Part shown: piece by piece, positions 1-9,151 of the stretch
Position numbering within the stretch: the first letter of the stretch is position 1
Layout: each line of letters opens with the position of its first letter
Source of the DNA: Nitrosopumilus sp. K4
GTDB lineage: Archaea; Thermoproteota; Nitrososphaeria; Nitrososphaerales; Nitrosopumilaceae
Assembly: GCF_018128925.1 (NCBI RefSeq)
Contig: NZ_CP067007.1
Span: forward strand, 496,001-560,000
Length of the DNA: 64,000 bases
Reading direction: 5' to 3'
The notes under the pieces: generated by a model
Told to the model about the DNA's origin: nothing
Database searches by the model: none
The model's input: the letters and a program-made list of their open reading frames with translations, nothing else
Program-made: the position numbers and the translations under genes

Positions 1-299
1 CAGATACTCCAGAACTGATTTTAGATTCTACAAAGCATTGGGGTGCCTTAGAGTGGTTTACATCATTTCTGATGATTCCTGTTGCATTCTTAACCTCGTT
101 TCCTGAAATGTCAGTTATTATTGCATCCATAGATCAAAAATTGGATGGTTGGTTGCTGCATTTTTACACTGTAGGCTTTGTCGAATACTTAGAACTATTG
201 GGAATTTTGCTTTTTTATAGGCTACACTTTAGAAAAAAATCTGTTTTTCCAAAGAATTCATTATCTTGCAAATCTTCCATTTTGAAGCATAGGGAATAA
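1..299 (+). CDS. C-terminal end of an unidentified membrane protein (5' truncated)
   Basis: The reading frame is already open at base 3 and stops at 299, so the gene begins before the window; an internal ATG lies at 72. About 98 residues are visible. They contain two hydrophobic stretches (around FTSFLMIPVAFLTSF and YLELLGILLFY) followed by a basic, probably cytosolic tail. I do not recognise the family. It ends 27 bases before the DUF432 gene and may be co-transcribed with it. Confidence 0.5.
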   Translation, partial: DTPELILDSTKHWGALEWFTSFLMIPVAFLTSFPEMSVIIASIDQKLDGWLLHFYTVGFVEYLELLGILLFYRLHFRKKSVFPKNSLSCKSSILKHRE

Positions 300-326
300 A
301 TTCAGGTGTGTTAGACTAATGGTGCT

Positions 327-1076
327 TTGGAAGAAACAACGTCTGAATTTTCTAGTTATGGTGTTTACAAAATAGATGACTCTCTAGAACTTTCATTGCC
401 TAATATAGAAATCCAAATAAAGAAACTGTCTGATAATGTTTTTTCTTATACAAGAAAAGACGCAGAAGACAATGTTGTTGAAAAAATGATTCCTGTCAAA
501 ACAAGTTATTTTGAAATTGAGTTGTGTCCGATTAGACCTTTGAATTATCCTGCAAGAAGAACAAATTACGTGTACTTGGATTTTGAAACTCCTGTATTTT
601 TATCTGAAGGATCTGCAGCTTCGATTTATGTCCGCTGTCCTATTGAAATAGGTATTTTTCTTATTCATGATGGCCACAAGGATTCATTAGATTGGTTTGC
701 ATGTGACCCTGTTCGCTGTAGATTTGGGTTGTATGGTACTCCCGAAAGCGGAACTCTTTGCAAGTACTATAAATCTGATATAGTTGAATCTTATGATGAT
801 TCCATTTCATTTGTTAATGCTGTGATGCAGATTCGTCTTAGAAATGAATTAGGTGAAGGACACTCAATTTCCAAAGTAGTCTTTCCTATATCTAATAATA
901 CGATTTATTATCAAAAATCAAAGGCAATAATTGATTCCCTTGATGCGGTAATGAGGAAAAAACTTACTTTGGAAATATTGGATGTGTATGCTAAAAAATT
1001 AGAGACTGATTGGACTGTGTCTCCTACTTACGAAGTGGCCTCACAAGTAAAAAACGTGGATATGGGTGTTGATTGA
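327..1076 (+). CDS. DUF432 family protein, partner of MscS channel
   Basis: A 249-residue soluble protein. Length and sequence (for example the APIRPLNYPARRTNYVYLDF-like region near residue 70) fit the archaeal DUF432 family, whose genes commonly neighbour mechanosensitive channels; I recognise the family from memory. The only usable start is TTG at 327, because an in-frame TAG lies at 312. Its TGA stop (1074-1076) overlaps the ATG of the mscS-like gene by one base, so the two are translationally coupled. The biochemical role is unknown; a regulatory or accessory role for the channel is inferred from the linkage. Confidence 0.7.
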   Translation: MEETTSEFSSYGVYKIDDSLELSLPNIEIQIKKLSDNVFSYTRKDAEDNVVEKMIPVKTSYFEIELCPIRPLNYPARRTNYVYLDFETPVFLSEGSAASIYVRCPIEIGIFLIHDGHKDSLDWFACDPVRCRFGLYGTPESGTLCKYYKSDIVESYDDSISFVNAVMQIRLRNELGEGHSISKVVFPISNNTIYYQKSKAIIDSLDAVMRKKLTLEILDVYAKKLETDWTVSPTYEVASQVKNVDMGVD

Positions 1077-1900
1077 TGGTATTGGAATTTTTTGATAACT
1101 TGTCTCAAATAGAAATCACAGGTGGTCTCACCTTGCTGTCATTATTGATAGGTGGAATAATTATGGCAGTTGGAATAATTGTTGCTAGGACTGTTCGACT
1201 GCTTTTTACAAAATACTATGGCCCAAAATTGCCTCAAGATACGGCAAAGAATATGGGCAAATTATTATACTTTGGAATAATCATTATCGCATTTTTGGTA
1301 TTTACCTCTTCTACAGGTGTTGATTTATCTGGCCTGCTGGTGGCAGGTGGAATCTTTGGAGTTGTTATAGGATTTGCAACTCAGTCTGTTGTTTCTAATT
1401 TGATTTCAGGGATTTTCCTCATGATTGAAAAGCCTGTAAGGCAGGGAGATTCAGTAGAACTTCCGTCTGATGGGATTTCCGGAACTTTGTTGGATATCAG
1501 TACTTTCTCTGTTCGAATTCGACAGTTTGATGGTACTATAGTTAGAATCCCTAACGAGTCCTTTTTTACTCACAACATAAGATCTCTTACTTCTACACCT
1601 GTCAGGAGATCTGAGGCTGTTGTTGGAATTGCATACAAAGAAGATATCGAAGGTGCCATTTCTGTTTTGGAAAAAGCAATTCAAAAAACAATGCCGTTTG
1701 TTTTAGCTGTACCCCAGCCTGAATTCCGACTAAAGGAACTGGGTGATTCAAGTGTAAATATTGAAATTTTGGTTTGGCACCCTAGAGAAGATTGGGGTGC
1801 AGTGTCTCCAAAATTGCTTATTGTTGCAAAAAATGCTCTTGATGAGGCTGGTATAGAGATTCCATTCCCACAAAGAGTAATCTGGCAAGGAAAGGCGTAA
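1076..1900 (+). CDS. mscS: MscS-family small-conductance mechanosensitive channel
   Basis: A 274-residue integral membrane protein that should release solutes during hypo-osmotic shock. Two N-terminal hydrophobic helices (about residues 15-40 and 65-85) precede the glycine/alanine-rich pore helix (LLVAGGIFGVVIGFATQSVV, about 90-109). The beta domain follows, with the KPVRQGDSVEL signature near 120-135, and then the mixed C-terminal domain. This is the minimal three-helix MscS architecture. The ATG at 1076 is chosen over TTG at 1073 because it overlaps the stop of the DUF432 gene. The two genes form a unit. Confidence 0.9.
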   Translation: MVLEFFDNLSQIEITGGLTLLSLLIGGIIMAVGIIVARTVRLLFTKYYGPKLPQDTAKNMGKLLYFGIIIIAFLVFTSSTGVDLSGLLVAGGIFGVVIGFATQSVVSNLISGIFLMIEKPVRQGDSVELPSDGISGTLLDISTFSVRIRQFDGTIVRIPNESFFTHNIRSLTSTPVRRSEAVVGIAYKEDIEGAISVLEKAIQKTMPFVLAVPQPEFRLKELGDSSVNIEILVWHPREDWGAVSPKLLIVAKNALDEAGIEIPFPQRVIWQGKA

Positions 1901-1920
1901 AGAATTTCATAAAAAAAATT

Positions 1921-2196
1921 CTATGCAGAAATTTCTTCTTTTTTACTGTGTCTCTTTTTTAATAAACTGAACATTATCATGCCCACATTAACAATTGAAA
2001 CAATTTCAATTAGGTCAACACCGTACAAGAACCAATCAATTATGGGGTGAATTCTTGAAACCACTCCTGCTTCTAACATCATATCTGCATTCCACACCAT
2101 GTGTGGAACTTGAATGAATTGAATAACTGCAATAACAATTACGCTGCCAAGAATTTTGTTTTCATACCATTTCCAAAATTTATTCCATGCATTCAT
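1921..2196 (-). CDS. Small hypothetical membrane protein
   Basis: A 91-residue protein with about two membrane helices (ILGSVIVIAVIQFIQV near residues 15-31 and LIEIVSIVNVGMIMFSLL near 62-79) and a charged KKRHSKKEE tail. It is convergent with the mscS gene, 20 bases away. No family is recognised. Expression probably starts in the AT-rich region at 2200-2270, which carries tandem repeats. Confidence 0.55.
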   Translation of the reverse strand: MNAWNKFWKWYENKILGSVIVIAVIQFIQVPHMVWNADMMLEAGVVSRIHPIIDWFLYGVDLIEIVSIVNVGMIMFSLLKKRHSKKEEISA

Positions 2197-2234
2197 GTTC
2201 TTATTTGTAATATGTCGATAATAAACAACTCGAA

Positions 2235-2266
2235 AATTAGATGAAACTAATTAGACTGAACTAATT
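2235..2266. repeat. Two 14-bp tandem repeats with internal inverted repeats
   Basis: Units AATTAGATGAAACT (2235-2248) and AATTAGACTGAACT (2249-2262) are followed by a further AATT. The arrangement also reads as AATTAG-N6-CTAATT twice, sharing the central CTAATTAG. It lies in the divergent promoter region between the genes at 2196 (minus) and 2365 (plus), so an operator is possible. The run of T that follows could alternatively make it a terminator-like element. Confidence 0.4.
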
Positions 2267-2364
2267 TTTTTTATCTCTGAAAAATTACGTTTAACTAAAT
2301 CTTTTTCTTAGCACTAGGTGTTTTCTTGTTGTTTTGTTAAATATCTCAAAATATTTTTTTTATT

Positions 2365-2694
2365 ATGCGTGTATGGGACATCTCTGCAAAAAAACTGTGT
2401 AAAAACCATTTGTTAGGTGAGCACAGAGAACTTCATGCAATTTGGTCTATTATTACAGAACAAAAAAAGGGATATTCACTTCATCCTGAAACTATGCGAT
2501 GGAAAGGAAAATTGAAAGCACTGTATTTTAGACATGAGGAATTGGTTATTGAATTACATAGTAGAGGTTATCGTCATCATAGCTCGCTTGACAAAAGGAA
2601 AGCTATTGGCGCATCAAAACAAAATATTTTGATTGATTCAATCCCTAAACAAATTCAAATTCTAAAACAAAAACGCTGTTCCTGTCAAATCTGA
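2365..2694 (+). CDS. Pyrimidine dimer DNA glycosylase / endonuclease V family protein
   Basis: A 109-residue protein resembling the T4 DenV fold. The N-terminal half matches in pattern: MRVWDISAKKLCKNHLLGEH followed by RELHAIW. Glu22 corresponds to the catalytic Glu23 of T4 endonuclease V. The residue after Met is Arg, not the Thr2 that acts as nucleophile in the phage enzyme, so classical N-terminal-amine glycosylase chemistry is doubtful. Role by homology: repair of UV cyclobutane dimers. The gene overlaps the end of convergent cysS by 10 bases. The ATG at 2365 follows an AT-rich promoter region. Confidence 0.65.
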   Translation: MRVWDISAKKLCKNHLLGEHRELHAIWSIITEQKKGYSLHPETMRWKGKLKALYFRHEELVIELHSRGYRHHSSLDKRKAIGASKQNILIDSIPKQIQILKQKRCSCQI

Positions 2695-4079
2695 TTCTCT
2701 GCCTTGATCTTCTCTTTTCTGATCCAGACTGTTTTTCCTTGATGATCGATAATTTCAATATTCATTTCATTGATTTGATTGCGAATCTCATCTGCTTCTT
2801 CAAATTTTTTCTCTTTTCGCAACTCTTCCCTTTTTTGTATCAATGAACTGATCTGTTCTTTTTCTTGTTGTGATATTTTTGGAATGTCTAATCCTAAAAT
2901 TGTAAGCATTCTCTCAAATTCGGGCATAATTTTTTGGGCATCTGTTTTACTAATACTGCTTTCGGCTGCCATTTTGTTGGTTTCTTTGACTAGTTTGAAA
3001 AATGATGATAACGCTAAGTGTGTGTTGAAATCTGATTCAAGTGCAGCATCAAATTCCTTTCTTGATGTCTCAATTGTATTTTCTACATTGTGATCTTCTT
3101 CTGAATTCGCATGAATTAATTCATAATAACACATTTCAGCTTGACGCCATTTTGTTAAACTCTCTTTAAGTAATCCGTCAGTATAGTCTATTGGTTTTGA
3201 ATAATGACCTGATAAACAAAATAATCTGATGATGTTTGGACCCCAATTTTCTAACACATGTTTTATGGATTTTATGTTCCCTAATGACTTTGACATTTTT
3301 TCGCCATTTATTGTCACCATCCCAACATGCATCCAAATTTTTGCAAATTGTTTTGATGTGAATGATTCTGATTGTGCAATCTCATTTTCATGATGAGGGA
3401 AAATCAGATCTCGTCCTCCACCATGTATGTCAAAATTCTCTCCAAGATACTTGATGCTCATTGTAGAACACTCTATGTGCCATCCTGGTCTGCCTTTCCC
3501 CCAAGGGCTATCCCAAACTGGTTCAATATCTGAAAGTTTCCACAGCGCAAAATCTAATGGATCTTTTTTTGCTTCGTCTACTTCTATTCTTGCTCCTGAT
3601 TGAAGCTCATCAATTTTCTTTTTAGATAATTTTCCATACTCTGGAAATTTATCTACTGCAAAATACACTCCATTTTTTGTTACATATGCAACATTCTTTT
3701 CAATTAATTTTTCAATGAATTCTTGAATATCTTTAATGTGTTCGGTAGCCTTTGGGTAATTTGTTGCACGTTTTACATTTAATGCATCAAAATCAGAAAA
3801 ATAATTTTCAATGTATTTTGTGCTTATTTGCTGAGCAGTTGTGTTCTCTACATTTGCACGTTTTATGATCTTATCATCCACATCTGTAAAATTTTGAATA
3901 AATTCTACATTGATTTTTTTACTTTCCAGGTATTTTCTTAATACATCAAAAACGATAATGGTTCTGGCGTGACCAATATGCGACTCGTCATAGACAGTCA
4001 CCCCACATAGATATACTCTTACTGTTCCTGTAGTTTCTAACTCTTTTTCTGAATTGCTTAATGTATCTTGTAATCTCAT
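2685..4079 (-). CDS. cysS: Cysteinyl-tRNA synthetase
   Basis: A class I aminoacyl-tRNA synthetase of 464 residues charging tRNA-Cys. Visible: the HIGH motif as HIGH in YDESHIGHARTIIVFDV (about residues 30-46), zinc-binding Cys/His residues including GWHIECSTMS and the FPHHENEIAQSE segment, and KMSKS in GEKMSKSLGNIKS. A C-terminal helical anticodon-binding domain ends in a KTVWIRKE-type strand. Length is normal. It lies 2 bases downstream of nadE on the same strand, which suggests co-transcription, and its 3' end overlaps the convergent endonuclease V-like gene. Confidence 0.97.
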   Translation of the reverse strand: MRLQDTLSNSEKELETTGTVRVYLCGVTVYDESHIGHARTIIVFDVLRKYLESKKINVEFIQNFTDVDDKIIKRANVENTTAQQISTKYIENYFSDFDALNVKRATNYPKATEHIKDIQEFIEKLIEKNVAYVTKNGVYFAVDKFPEYGKLSKKKIDELQSGARIEVDEAKKDPLDFALWKLSDIEPVWDSPWGKGRPGWHIECSTMSIKYLGENFDIHGGGRDLIFPHHENEIAQSESFTSKQFAKIWMHVGMVTINGEKMSKSLGNIKSIKHVLENWGPNIIRLFCLSGHYSKPIDYTDGLLKESLTKWRQAEMCYYELIHANSEEDHNVENTIETSRKEFDAALESDFNTHLALSSFFKLVKETNKMAAESSISKTDAQKIMPEFERMLTILGLDIPKISQQEKEQISSLIQKREELRKEKKFEEADEIRNQINEMNIEIIDHQGKTVWIRKEKIKAENQI

Positions 4080-4081
4080 CT

Positions 4082-4873
4082 TTAACTCTCAAATGGTTTT
4101 TGTTGAGGTAGTCTTTTGTGTTGACTCTTAATGTGTAATTGTTGAACTTTTTGTATGGTTTCTTTTCCGATGTTGGTACTCTCTGCTATTTGATCAAGAG
4201 ATAATTTCTTTTCAAACATGCAATACAATATTGAATCAATCTCTTCATATGATATCCCAATTTCTTTTTCTGCACCATGATCTTTCCACAAGTGAGGACT
4301 ACTCTTTTTTTCAATAACATTCTGTGGAACTTCTAGATATCTTGCTATCTCTCTTACTTGTAATTTGTACAGTGAAATTATTGGAATTAAATCTGCTGCA
4401 CCGTCTCCATGTTTTGTAAAGTATCCTATGAGGAATTCACTTTTGTCACTGGAACCTAGAACCAGATAGTTTTTTGCATTGGCATAATAGTACAAAATAT
4501 TTGCTCTTACGCGAGCTCGAAGATTTCCTTTTGCCCAATCATTTGGTTCCAAGTATTTTGAATACTCATTTACAATTGGTTTGATATCGATTAACTTGTA
4601 TTCTATGCCCGTTAATGCAATCATCTTTAATGCATCTTCTGTTTCACTTTTTGGCGTAATGTCTGTGTCTGGCATTAAAAGTGCAAGTGTCTTATCTTTG
4701 ACTACTCTTTTGCAGAGATAAGCTAATACCGCAGAGTCTATTCCACCGCTTAATCCCAAAATTAACCCGTTTGAATTATTTTCCTCTATTTTTTCTAAAA
4801 GAAACTTCTCAATTGTTTTTGTTATTGAAGGATAATCTTGATTCTTTATCTCATCAATGATTTCCTGGTTCAT
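4082..4873 (-). CDS. nadE: NAD+ synthase, ammonia-dependent type
   Basis: A 263-residue N-type ATP-pyrophosphatase that amidates nicotinic acid adenine dinucleotide to NAD+. The PP-loop is GLSGGIDSAVLAYL (about residues 39-52). The conserved GSSDKSEFLIGYFTKHGDGA segment near residue 140 is characteristic of NadE. No N-terminal nitrilase/glutaminase domain is present, so it should use free ammonia, fitting for an ammonia oxidiser. The start is 37 bases from the Rieske gene, and it probably heads an operon with cysS. NadM is also encoded in this window. Confidence 0.95.
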   Translation of the reverse strand: MNQEIIDEIKNQDYPSITKTIEKFLLEKIEENNSNGLILGLSGGIDSAVLAYLCKRVVKDKTLALLMPDTDITPKSETEDALKMIALTGIEYKLIDIKPIVNEYSKYLEPNDWAKGNLRARVRANILYYYANAKNYLVLGSSDKSEFLIGYFTKHGDGAADLIPIISLYKLQVREIARYLEVPQNVIEKKSSPHLWKDHGAEKEIGISYEEIDSILYCMFEKKLSLDQIAESTNIGKETIQKVQQLHIKSQHKRLPQQKPFES

Positions 4874-4910
4874 CTGGATTTTCTAATTTCTGTCAGAATA
4901 AAAATTGTGC

Positions 4911-5213
4911 CTAAATATCTACGTAAATTCCGTCATCTCTTGCTTCTACAGCATATGTCTCTAGTTTTACATCTTTTAGATAATCTGTAAGCTCACCTGT
5001 TTTGATATTATAGTGCCAAAAATGAAGTGGACATTCTACGATATCTCCATCTAGTTTTCCTGGCGCAAGTGAACCATCTTGATGAACGCAAAGGTCATCT
5101 AATGCATGATATCCATCTTGATTAAATATTGCAATCTGTTTTCCGTCTATTTTGAATGCTTTGCCCTTTCCTGCAGCAATCTCTCCTTTATCGGCAATCT
5201 TTTTCCAAGCCAC
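4911..5213 (-). CDS. Rieske [2Fe-2S] ferredoxin-like protein
   Basis: A 100-residue soluble Rieske-domain protein. The two cluster-binding boxes are visible: CVHQDG (Cys and His, about residues 42-47) and CPLHFWHY (Cys and His, about 61-68). It resembles the small ferredoxin subunits of nitrite reductases and dioxygenases (NirD/BphF type); no membrane anchor is seen. It starts with GTG at 5213. The electron-transfer partner cannot be told from context; the neighbours are housekeeping genes. Confidence 0.9.
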   Translation of the reverse strand: MAWKKIADKGEIAAGKGKAFKIDGKQIAIFNQDGYHALDDLCVHQDGSLAPGKLDGDIVECPLHFWHYNIKTGELTDYLKDVKLETYAVEARDDGIYVDI

Positions 5214-5288
5214 TGCTTGTTTGATTGTTTTGTCATTTATTTAGATTCGCATGATAGAGTTTTATTATGTGAGTAGTTGTTTTTTTGT

Positions 5289-6530
5289 GTGAGCAAAGTA
5301 AAGTCTAGTTCAAAACTAATCAAAGATGGAAAACTATCTTATGAATGGGCTAGATCTCATATGCAGATTTTAGATAATACTATTAATCGACTCAAAAAAT
5401 CAAAACCTCTCAAAGGTATAACGTTAGGATTTTGTTTGCATATCACAAAAGAAACATCCGTTCTTTTAATGGGTGCAAAAGAACTTGGTGCAACAGTTGC
5501 GTGTTGTGGTGGCAATCCATTAACTACGCAGGATGATATTGCAGCCTTTTTGGCATCTCAAGGAATTCATGTTTATGCATGGCATGGTCAATCAGTCAAA
5601 GAATATGATTGGTGTATTGATCAGGTTCTAAAACATAAACCCACCATCTTAACTGATGATGGGGCAGACATGAATGTCAAGGCCCACTTTGATAAACGAT
5701 TCAAATCTTTGGAAATTTTAGGTGCAACTGAAGAAACCACTGCAGGTGTTACCCGAATTAGAGCTGTAGAAAATCAAGGCAAGCTTCGCTATCCTGTCAT
5801 CTTGGTAAATGAAGCATATACCAAACATATGTTTGACAATCGTTATGGGACAGGACAAAGTACAATTGATGGTTACCTAAGAGCAATGAATCTGCTCATG
5901 GCATCAAAACGAGTAGTTGTTGTTGGATATGGTTGGGTAGGTCGTGGCGTTGCATCTAGATGTCATGGAATGGGTTCTAAAGTAATTGTTACTGAAATTG
6001 ATCCTGTAAAAGCACTAGAAGCCCATATGGATGGATTTGAAGTAATGCCTATGTCACAAGCTGCAAAAATCGGTGATATCTTTATCACTTGCACTGGAAT
6101 GACTAGTGTGATAAGAAAAGAGCACATCTTACAAATGAAAGAAGGTGCAATTATGGGAAATGTTGGCCACTTTGATGTTGAAATCGACAGTGACTTTTTA
6201 CTGAAAAAATCCAAATCAGTAAAACAAGTTAGACCCAGTCTTGATGAATGTGTTCTTAAAAATGGAAAACGCGTTTATTTGATTGGTGAAGGTAGATTGG
6301 CAAATCTAGTTGCAGCTGAAGGGCATCCTCCAGAAGTTATGGCTCAATCATTTTCAAACCAAATTTTATCCATAATGTACATCTTAAAAAATCACAAGAA
6401 AATGGAAAATAAGATTATCAATGTTCCTGAAGAAATAGATCGTCAAGTTGCTATTGATGCACTAAAAGCTATGGATGTAAAAATTGACAAACTTACTCCT
6501 GAACAAGTAAAGTACATGAATAGTTGGTAA
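5289..6530 (+). CDS. ahcY: S-adenosylhomocysteine hydrolase
   Basis: About 413 residues. It reversibly hydrolyses S-adenosylhomocysteine to adenosine and homocysteine, keeping the methylation cycle running. The NAD-binding Rossmann loop VVVGYGWVGRGVASRCHGMG lies near residues 207-226, and DDGADMN plus EETTAGV belong to the substrate-binding region. The shorter archaeal/bacterial form lacks the plant-type insertion. I choose GTG at 5289 (protein starting MSKVKSSSK) over an upstream TTG at 5277, because the extra residues FFC are unlike the family start. Confidence 0.95.
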   Translation: MSKVKSSSKLIKDGKLSYEWARSHMQILDNTINRLKKSKPLKGITLGFCLHITKETSVLLMGAKELGATVACCGGNPLTTQDDIAAFLASQGIHVYAWHGQSVKEYDWCIDQVLKHKPTILTDDGADMNVKAHFDKRFKSLEILGATEETTAGVTRIRAVENQGKLRYPVILVNEAYTKHMFDNRYGTGQSTIDGYLRAMNLLMASKRVVVVGYGWVGRGVASRCHGMGSKVIVTEIDPVKALEAHMDGFEVMPMSQAAKIGDIFITCTGMTSVIRKEHILQMKEGAIMGNVGHFDVEIDSDFLLKKSKSVKQVRPSLDECVLKNGKRVYLIGEGRLANLVAAEGHPPEVMAQSFSNQILSIMYILKNHKKMENKIINVPEEIDRQVAIDALKAMDVKIDKLTPEQVKYMNSW

Positions 6531-6585
6531 CTCTCAATTTCCTCTCTACAAAACTTCTTAAGATCTCATATTCTCTAGTGTATCA

Positions 6586-8238
6586 ATGAATTCTAAGGCT
6601 ATTATCACAAGTGCGTTGCCTTATGCAAATGGTGAAATTCATCTAGGGCATGTTGCATCTACTTATCTTCCAGCTGATGTGACTACAAGATTTTTGAAAC
6701 TAAACGGCGTTGAGGCATACTATGTTTGTGCTTCTGATGACTTTGGAACTCCCATCCTCATTCAATCTGAAAAAGAAGGAAAAACTCCTTCAGAATATGT
6801 AGCATATTGGAACAAAAGAGACTATGAGGATTTTAAGGCATTTGGCATTGATTTTGATTTTTTTTACAAGACAAGCTCTGATGAAAACATAAAATTTGTT
6901 CAAGATGTTTTCAAAAAATTAAACGATGCCGGACATATCTATGAACAGGAAATAATTCAATTTTATTGTAATAATGATAAGAAATTTCTACCTGATAGAT
7001 ATGTGAAAGGGATCTGCCCTTATTGTAATGCTGAAGATCAATACTCTGATCTTTGTGAAAGCTGTGGACGAGTTCCCGAAGAAATCACCGACCCAAAATG
7101 TTCTATTTGTGGTCAGACTCCAACCAAAGAAAAAACAATGCATTATTTTTTCAAACTCAAAAATTTTGCTGACTCTTTATACAAATGGTTAGATGAAAGT
7201 GAACATCTTCAAAAAGATGTCAAAAAATATGTTCAAAATTGGATCAAGTCTGGTTTGATTGATTGGGATATCACTCGTGATATCACTTGGGGTGTTCCCA
7301 TCCCTCTTGATAATGCAAAAAACAAAGTTTTCTATGGTTGGTTTGATAATCACTTGGCATACATTTCTACTGCATTAAAATTTCTAAATGATAAAGGAAT
7401 TGATGGAAAAGCATTTTGGAACTCCGCAGATATTTATCATTTCATTGGGAAGGATATTGTTTATCATCATTACTTGTTTTTGCCTGCAATGCGATTGGGA
7501 ATTAACAGCGAGTATAAACTTCCTGACTATATCCCCACAAGAGGTCATCTAACACTACAATCTAAGAAAATATCTAAGAGTAGAAATTGGTACATTGGTC
7601 TGAAACAGTTTTTAAATTATTATCCAGCTGACTATCTGCGATACTATCTAGTTGCAATAAATCCTTACTCTCAAGATGATTTGAATTTTGATTGGGATGA
7701 TTTTACAACTAGAATTAATTCTGAGTTAATTGGCAATCTTGGAAATTTTGTAAACCGTGCATTAGGTTTTACCAAAAAAGCATTCAACGGAGTTATCCCA
7801 AAAACTACAACTTTTGATGAAAAAGACAAAGAGGCTGAAGAAAAAATATCTGGTCTATCTTCTGAAATTGGAGATCTGATGAACTCAAACCATCTTGACC
7901 GAGCATTAAAGAAAGTTATGGAGTTTTCATCCTTCTTTAACCAATACTTCCAACATAAGGAACCTTGGAAAAATGGACCTGGAACTGAAAACTGTGTCTA
8001 TTTAGCCGTAAATGCTGCACGAAGCATAGCCATTGCAGTATATCCTTTCATTCCTGAATCTTCACAAAAAATTTGGACTCAATTAGGTTTTAGCGATAAC
8101 GTTAATGATCACAAATGGGATGAAATGTCTGAATTGGCAATTCCAGCAGGTCATATGTTAGGCGAGGCATCTCCTTTGTTTAGTAAAGTAGAAGCAACTG
8201 ATATTGAGAGATACAAGAAACAATTGGGTCCTCAGTAA
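6586..8238 (+). CDS. metG: Methionyl-tRNA synthetase
   Basis: A class I synthetase of 550 residues. The HIGH motif appears as HLGH in YANGEIHLGHVAS (residues 13-25). A double zinc knuckle in the connective peptide has CPYC...CESC and CSIC near 145-180. The KMSKS loop is KKISKSRNW. A C-terminal helical anticodon domain follows, without an EMAP/Arc1-type tRNA-binding extension. Its stop codon shares one base with the ATG of the next gene (8238), so the hydrolase gene is probably in the same transcript. Confidence 0.97.
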   Translation: MNSKAIITSALPYANGEIHLGHVASTYLPADVTTRFLKLNGVEAYYVCASDDFGTPILIQSEKEGKTPSEYVAYWNKRDYEDFKAFGIDFDFFYKTSSDENIKFVQDVFKKLNDAGHIYEQEIIQFYCNNDKKFLPDRYVKGICPYCNAEDQYSDLCESCGRVPEEITDPKCSICGQTPTKEKTMHYFFKLKNFADSLYKWLDESEHLQKDVKKYVQNWIKSGLIDWDITRDITWGVPIPLDNAKNKVFYGWFDNHLAYISTALKFLNDKGIDGKAFWNSADIYHFIGKDIVYHHYLFLPAMRLGINSEYKLPDYIPTRGHLTLQSKKISKSRNWYIGLKQFLNYYPADYLRYYLVAINPYSQDDLNFDWDDFTTRINSELIGNLGNFVNRALGFTKKAFNGVIPKTTTFDEKDKEAEEKISGLSSEIGDLMNSNHLDRALKKVMEFSSFFNQYFQHKEPWKNGPGTENCVYLAVNAARSIAIAVYPFIPESSQKIWTQLGFSDNVNDHKWDEMSELAIPAGHMLGEASPLFSKVEATDIERYKKQLGPQ

Positions 8239-8993
8239 TGTCTAAAATCATACCGAGAATTTCAACTCGAGGATACTATGATCTTACAAATGGTGACACT
8301 CTAAAAAACAATTCATACTTTTTGTATCCGAAAAAAGATTTTGCAAAATTAATTGGTTCTAAAGAACTGACAATCATGATTCATGGACTGAGAAATGATA
8401 ATGCAGGTGCAGTGGCAAAAGTTTTGATTGCAAAAAATAGGCTGAAAAAACTAGGATACTCTTATCCTGTAATTGGTTATAGTTATGACTCAAACACTAC
8501 AGGTGCACATCTTGTAAAATATGCAAAACGTGCACTTTATGCAGGACAAAAAATTGCAAAGAAAAATGGACGAAATCTTTCATTATTTATTCAAGACTTC
8601 AAACAAAAAAGCCCTAAAACAAAAATTAGATTAATAGGTCATTCATTAGGTTCTCAGGTAATTCTTAGTACCATTGAACATCTGTCAAAAAAACCACAAA
8701 ACAAAGGAATTGTGGAGGCCGTGTATCTTTTTGGTGCGTCTATTACTGAGGACATACCATCCTCAAAAAAATATGGTCCATTGCTGAATAAGGTCGTATC
8801 AAAAAAAATTGTTAATTATTTTAGCCCCTCTGATGAGGTTTTGTACTGGGCTAATAGACAAAAATTTGTCAAAGGCCCTCTTGGTCTAAATGGTGCTGTT
8901 GGTAGAACCATTCCAAAATACAAACAAAAATCGGTAAAACCTAAAAATCATAGATTTGCAAGTTATGCTCAGGTCTTGGATCATTTTCCTTAG
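8238..8993 (+). CDS. Alpha/beta hydrolase (DUF900/DUF726-like lipase fold)
   Basis: 251 residues. The nucleophile elbow GHSLGS (about residues 135-140) and the upstream strand TIMIHGLRN (oxyanion-hole region) are typical of alpha/beta hydrolases. A plausible catalytic Asp lies in SPSDEVLYW and a His near the C-terminus (KNHRFASY). There is no signal peptide, so it is probably cytosolic. The substrate is unknown. It overlaps the metG stop by one base, which suggests co-transcription but gives no functional clue. Confidence 0.7.
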   Translation: MSKIIPRISTRGYYDLTNGDTLKNNSYFLYPKKDFAKLIGSKELTIMIHGLRNDNAGAVAKVLIAKNRLKKLGYSYPVIGYSYDSNTTGAHLVKYAKRALYAGQKIAKKNGRNLSLFIQDFKQKSPKTKIRLIGHSLGSQVILSTIEHLSKKPQNKGIVEAVYLFGASITEDIPSSKKYGPLLNKVVSKKIVNYFSPSDEVLYWANRQKFVKGPLGLNGAVGRTIPKYKQKSVKPKNHRFASYAQVLDHFP

Positions 8994-9046
8994 TATGATT
9001 TGTCCGTCATTCTTATATTGTGATTAAATTCATACTTTCTTATAAA

Positions 9047-9151
9047 ATGAATTCATCTCGTATGCCTTATCGAAAATTGATATTGTATCATTTACGTATA
9101 ATTGGTGAGGATAGTGATGATGTTGATGAGTTATCCGAATATCCTTGCTGA
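9047..9151 (+). other. Intergenic small ORF or short RNA candidate
   Basis: The 227-base gap between the hydrolase and the SelB-like gene contains a TATA-like element (TTATAAAA, about 9040-9047) and a 34-codon ORF from ATG 9047 to TGA 9149-9151 with an acidic end (EDSDDVDELSEY). The last part also shows GTGATGA and CTGA, resembling C and D boxes, followed by a T-run at 9152-9158. Box spacing does not fit a standard two-guide C/D sRNA. The TATA lies too close to the ATG for leaderless translation, so an RNA starting near 9070 is as likely as a peptide. Confidence 0.25.

Noticed and set aside
9114-9151. Standard two-guide C/D box sRNA
   Set aside because: C-like and D-like boxes exist, but D' and C' cannot be placed with normal spacing.
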